Positions 19,318 through 22,871 of a stretch of DNA of 22,871 bases are shown here, piece by piece. Made by a program: the position numbers and the translations under genes. Location of the stretch: positions 8,380 to 31,250 of the forward strand of contig NW_004191688.1 of NCBI RefSeq assembly GCF_000330505.1, written 5' to 3'. Each line of letters starts with the position of its first letter. Position 1 is the stretch's first letter. The notes beneath the pieces were generated by a model that was given only the letters and a program-made list of their open reading frames with translations, was not told the origin of the DNA and did not search any database. This DNA is from Entamoeba invadens IP1 (lineage: Eukaryota; Evosea; Mastigamoebida; Endamoebidae).

Positions 19318-21355
19318 TAGAAAAATCATTTTTAGATTACCCAAGTTTTGGGACTACTAACAACGAGAAAAAGAAAAAACAAAATCGAATATTATTTGAA
19401 CATTTAGCTGGAAGTCATATCGAATTATACAATGATGTAATTGAGGCGACTCCCAAAAGACTGAAAAAAGAAAGAAAAGATGTAAAGAAAATAGAAAATA
19501 AATGATTATAGTGATGATGATAAAGAGTGTATTTTAATGAAGTGGATTTTGCAAAATGGTATCAATATTAATATATTTAAAAAACAAGAGACATTTGATA
19601 TGTTTAAAGTTGTGACAAATGGCACATTTAAGCCAAAGTACACCAGTGAGTGCAGAGTTTTTATACATAAACTTTTTCAACAAGAAATGGACGAACATAT
19701 TTTAGTTATCAAAAACTCGTTGTCTAAACACTTTTGTATAGATGGGTGGACATGTGAGACAACAGATAAGCATTTCATTGGGATTACTTGTCAGGTACTT
19801 TCTGCTCGAAAAGAACCGTTTTGTTTTTTACTCGGTGTTCTTGAATTAGAATGTGGGTCATCAGGAATAAAAATTAAAAAACTATTTTGCACTTATTTAA
19901 CAACTTGGGGAATAACATACAATCCAAAGACTGATTACACGGTGACAGACAACGGTAAGGATATGTGTGCGGCATTTTCAACTTTAAATGGAGCAAAATT
20001 AATTAACGAAGAATCAAAAGTTGACACCCATATACCTTGCTCTGCTCACACTGTACAACTTATAGTAAAAAATGCAACAACTAATATAGATGTATTCAAG
20101 ATACTTTTAGTAGATTTGGATATTGTTGTAAAAGAGACCAATTCCAATTGGGCAACAATGTGTGGAATTATAGATGAGATTAACAAAACTATTGGTGGTA
20201 GTGATATAAAAATAAAAAAAACAAAATGTGTTGAGAGAGGAAATACACGTTTTAATACACTGTGTGATACAATAATAAGTGTTGTAAATAAAAAAGCTGC
20301 AATTATAAGACTCGTTGAATATGAATTTATGAAGGGATTGGATATAAATGAATGGGAAATGATTGGAACACTTTTACCTTTTTTAACCGAAGTTAAAAAA
20401 TTTACACTTAGAGTGGGTGTGAAAAGTCGGTTTCAATTAATCATGTAAAACCAAGTGTTGTAGAATTGTTCAGAAAATTTAACACTTATTTGAATAGTAA
20501 TGGTATTAACGTATTTTTAGAAAAAAATGGAGATAGTTACGATTTACCAAATTTTGAAGGAAATATTCTTTTATTTGGACACGAAAACGTCCGTTATAAA
20601 TTGTTCAATAATGTTAGAAGAATATTTGTCACAAATGAAAGCGGTCAATACATCCCAATATGTGATTTCGGATTTATAACGGCATGGTTTTTTTGCGGAT
20701 ACAGAAGCTCTTATTAGATTTGGATACGTGTTTAAAAGTATTCCTCATGTTATTTTAATGACATTATCACCACAGTACAGATTAGATAGAATAGTGAATA
20801 GAAAAATGAAAGATGAAATGATTAAAATAATTTACGAAGAAATGGACAAATTGACAATGAAATACCAAGGACAAAACGTTGCAAAATTTGACATAGCAAT
20901 GAGTCAAACGCTTGTTGTTTATGTTGAAGACTCCAAAAAACGTGAAAATGAAAACACACGATTGAACACCACAACAGCACAAGAGCTCGATGCATTTTTT
21001 CGGAATTTTATTTTCTTGGTGGTAAAATGATTGATACTTTGAGTTATTGGAATAAGATAGGGGAAATGTTGCCAATAAGATATCCTGCCCTCCTCGAACT
21101 TGCAAAAAAATATATATATCCGTACCAACAACCGAACTATCTGATGAAAGGTCGTTTTCTGCAGCCAAATTTATTATTAACCAATACTCAAACTCTAAAC
21201 ACAGTGACATTATAAACGAAGAGTGTGTATTCGGCTATAGTAGCAATCAGAAACAATTGAAAGAACACAAACAAAATGGTTTTGACTTTTATTTGTTCAT
21301 TTCTTATTTAATAACATATTACAATAATGTTTTTATTAAAAATTATGTTACATAA
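19318..21355 (+). pseudogene. hAT transposase, central and C-terminal parts, frameshifted
   Basis: Continuation of the gene begun at 13367; the frame from 13742 continues directly here (IEKSFLDYPSFGTTNNE). Catalytic core, RNase H-like: first acidic motif CIDGW (Asp codon 19741), second TVTDNGKDM (near 19948), the CxxH motif IPCSAHTVQL (near 20040), and NTRFNT, where most hAT proteins have TRW. The C-terminal dimerisation domain has DTLSYWNKIG...RYPALLELAKKYI (from 21033) and SDERSFSAA (21140-21166), the hAT signature. Frame changes lie near 19500, 20430, 20685, 21025 and 21119, mostly at homopolymers; the last frame ends at TAA 21353-21355. Broken at least seven times counting the two TAA codons in the first part, it cannot make a full transposase. 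Confidence 0.85.
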
Positions 21356-21518
21356 ACAAAAAATAACATATTTTTTTTATAATATAATTATATTACAATT
21401 TAAATTGTTTAATTTCAAATCATAATTATAATATATTATTTAATTATTATTAAATTTACTTTGATTAAATTAATTCATAATTTACACTAAAATGTAAAAT
21501 TTATATTTTTTGCCTTAT

Positions 21519-21527
21519 GGAATTTTT
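21519..21527 (+). repeat. Left target-site duplication of the foldback element
   Basis: GGAATTTTT, repeated perfectly at 21970-21978. A 9-bp duplication is characteristic of Mutator-like (MULE) elements. Confidence 0.85.
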
Positions 21528-21969
21528 GGGGCAGACCTTTCCCACCCTCACCCCTTTTACCAAAATAAAATATTTGCCGCGAGTGTTTTTTGAAGGAAGT
21601 CCACTTTTCAGCCACTGTTTGTGCGTCCCCATGTCACCCACTTTCCTTGTCCGTACTGTGTGGACGCGGATGTGGTTCCCCCCTGCTTGCTGGGGGGTCA
21701 GGGGGATCCGCGCCAAGGGAGGACTTGGAAAGTGGGTGAAACGGTGCACAAACAGACTGTTTGAGTGCGGCCTTCAGAGCCTTCTTTTCAATGCTCGGTC
21801 TCACTTGGTTTCCACTAACTCGAGGTGCATTTTCGGCATTTCTTGAATTCGGGAACCAGACCTAATATTATCCAAAACGCCCATTTACTATAATTATAAT
21901 TAAAAAATTATAAAATATAGTAAATAAATTCTATATTTAGACGGGGTGAGGGTGGGAAAAGCCTGCCCC
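21528..21969. mobile_element. 442-bp G+C-rich foldback element, probably MULE-derived and non-autonomous
   Basis: The ends are 27-bp inverted repeats beginning GGGGCAG and running to CTCACCCC (25 of 27 identical), flanked by a perfect 9-bp duplication, which suggests mobilisation by a Mutator-type transposase. Mutator-like elements are known in Entamoeba. The interior is strikingly G+C-rich against the A+T background and folds on itself: CTGTTTGTGC 21615-21624 with 21746-21755, TCACCCACTTTCC 21634-21646 with 21727-21739, CGCGGAT 21665-21671 with 21706-21712, and a CCCCCC/GGGGGG core (21678-21683, 21692-21697). It encodes no credible protein. It lies between the transposase end and the right end of the hAT element, so it inserted into the hAT. 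Confidence 0.85.
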
Positions 21970-21978
21970 GGAATTTTT
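21970..21978 (+). repeat. Right target-site duplication of the foldback element
   Basis: GGAATTTTT, the perfect second copy of 21519-21527. Confidence 0.85.
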
Positions 21979-22161
21979 ATATATAAGAAAATAAAGAAAT
22001 GATTAAGTGTCTACATTAAAAATTTAAAAAATAAATAATTTTAAATAGTATAATATTTAATATTTTTTAGTTTAAAACATAATTTTTTTGTTTTATAAAA
22101 TAAATTTACAAAAAAATGTGTTGATTATTTTGAAATAAACGACTTATAAAATACCTTGAAA

Positions 22162-22175
22162 ATACTTCCACCCTA
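22162..22175 (-). repeat. Right terminal inverted repeat of the hAT element
   Basis: ATACTTCCACCCTA, which read inward gives TAGGGTGGAAGTAT, one mismatch from the left end. Confidence 0.85.
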
Positions 22176-22183
22176 TGCCAAAC
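22176..22183 (+). repeat. Right target-site duplication of the hAT element
   Basis: TGCCAAAC, the perfect second copy of 13064-13071. Confidence 0.9.
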
Positions 22184-22549
22184 TCAATTCAATTTTTAAA
22201 ATAATTCTGGCACCCAATAAGTTTTTGGCACTTCGTAAATACTCGATCTGTAAATGTATATTTTAAAATTGGTTCAGTTATCTATTTCTGTGTTTCCATT
22301 TTATGATATTGAATAAAACATAACAAAAAAATATAAATAAAGTTTACAGGACTTGTTTATTGTTATTAATAAAAAATAAATTAATTTTAATAGAAAATTT
22401 TAAACTTTTGACAAAAAATTGTGTAATATTTGTATAAGAAGTTATCAAAAAATGCTTAAAGTGCATTATTAAATATGGACAAATCAAATTTAATAATTTT
22501 GAATAATTAAAAAAATACACAACAATGACAAAACATCAAACGATTAAAA
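22184..22549. other. A+T-rich spacer right of the hAT element
   Basis: No gene is seen. TGGCACCCA at 22208-22216 is the inverted match of TGGGTGCCA at 13060-13068, so the site was a short palindrome before the hAT inserted. Confidence 0.5.
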
Positions 22550-22871
22550 TTAATTGTTAATGGGTTTAGACCATGGTGTAGTTAACAGAAATACCACAAT
22601 AGTGACTGTCCATAATATAAATACTGTTTCTAGAAGAGTCAACATGATAGACATAATAATCATTTGTTTTTATATTTTTTCAAAGTTTCAGTCTTTGGAG
22701 TTTTAAGTTGAATAAGAGCAAAAATCAAAAGAACAGGTGGGAACAATACAGAAACAATTATAAATATTTGGAATCTATTTGAAGACTTTTCTTCTGTTTT
22801 ATTTGTTTGTTATGTGAAGAGACACTGGTTAGCATGGGCTTTTGATTAGCACTTACAGATTCTTCACATGA
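22550..22871 (-). CDS. C-terminal end of a membrane protein, partial, frame uncertain
   Basis: Not recognised. From the right edge one minus-strand frame reads SCEESVSANQKPML... to a TAA near 22760. A second, after a stop near 22800, reads KTEEKSSNRF and then a membrane-type helix (FQIFIIVSVLFPPVLLIFAL) and a Lys-rich tail to TGA at 22662-22660. An ATG overlapping that stop opens a further hydrophobic frame (MLTLLETVFILWTVTIVVFL) to 22550, while the third frame over the same bases reads NDYYVYHVDSSRNS. So the end of a protein with at least one membrane helix is likely, but the join between frames, and whether a frameshift or a true stop ends it, cannot be settled here. Confidence 0.35.

Larger units (their letters stand above)
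13072..22175 (+). mobile_element. hAT DNA transposon, 9.1 kb, enlarged by two nested insertions
   Basis: The ends are inverted repeats: TAGGGCGGAAGTAT at 13072-13085 and, read inward from 22175, TAGGGTGGAAGTAT (13 of 14 identical), flanked by a perfect 8-bp duplication. The hAT family is supported independently by the transposase remains inside, which show a BED-type finger, DGW, CxxH and the SDERSFSAA dimerisation motif. Without the polymerase element (13743-19311) and the foldback element (21528-21969), and one copy of each of their duplications, the original hAT would be about 3.1 kb, a usual size for the family. The transposase is broken, so the copy is not autonomous. Confidence 0.88.

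Noticed and set aside
20782..21210. A 142-codon minus-strand open frame
   Set aside because: It is the antisense shadow of the hAT transposase C-terminal region, whose plus-strand frames show the dimerisation motifs.
21501..21846. Open frames on both strands across the G+C-rich island
   Set aside because: They overlap almost completely, follow the inverted repeats, contain no recognisable domain and are a by-product of low A+T content.
1..22871. Entamoeba tRNA arrays, rRNA genes or CRISPR-like repeats
   Set aside because: No B-box type GGTTCGAATCC, cloverleaf arms, conserved rRNA blocks or regularly spaced repeats were found.

Overview
The window looks like nuclear DNA of an amoeba of the genus Entamoeba, most likely E. 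invadens or a close relative. This is inferred from the extreme A+T richness, an intronless 1,614-residue transmembrane kinase of the Entamoeba TMK type (signal peptide, CxxC-rich ectodomain, one membrane helix, cytosolic kinase), and a mix of hAT, protein-primed polymerase B (Polinton/Maverick-like) and foldback DNA transposons. No database search was possible, so the species is not proven.

Layout. 1-486: a partial minus-strand gene of unknown function running off the left edge, with a frame break at an 8-T run. 487-5172: A+T-rich spacer with one G+C-richer island (3358-3876) that reads like a decayed gene. 5173-10017: the TMK gene, the only clearly intact gene here. Just after its stop lies a possible piggyBac-type end (TTAA + CCCTTCGAGGACGGG). 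10055-13063: spacer containing a 100-N assembly gap (11606-11705).

13064-22183 is a nest of transposons. The host is a hAT element (13072-22175) with 14-bp terminal inverted repeats and a perfect 8-bp target duplication TGCCAAAC. Its transposase gene is split by a 5.57-kb element (13743-19311) with about 142-bp terminal inverted repeats, flanked by ACAAA duplications. Leaving that element and one ACAAA out rejoins the transposase frame exactly. The inserted element carries a broken family-B DNA polymerase, a broken gene beginning at each inverted repeat, and remnants. It has no recognisable integrase, packaging ATPase or capsid gene. A second insertion, a 442-bp G+C-rich foldback element (21528-21969) with a 9-bp duplication GGAATTTTT, sits in the 3' part of the hAT element.

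22550-22871: the end of a minus-strand gene or pseudogene for a membrane protein, cut by the right edge. The transposon genes all carry stops or frameshifts, so none looks able to make full-length protein. The history inferred is hAT insertion first, then the polymerase element and the foldback element inside it, then decay.
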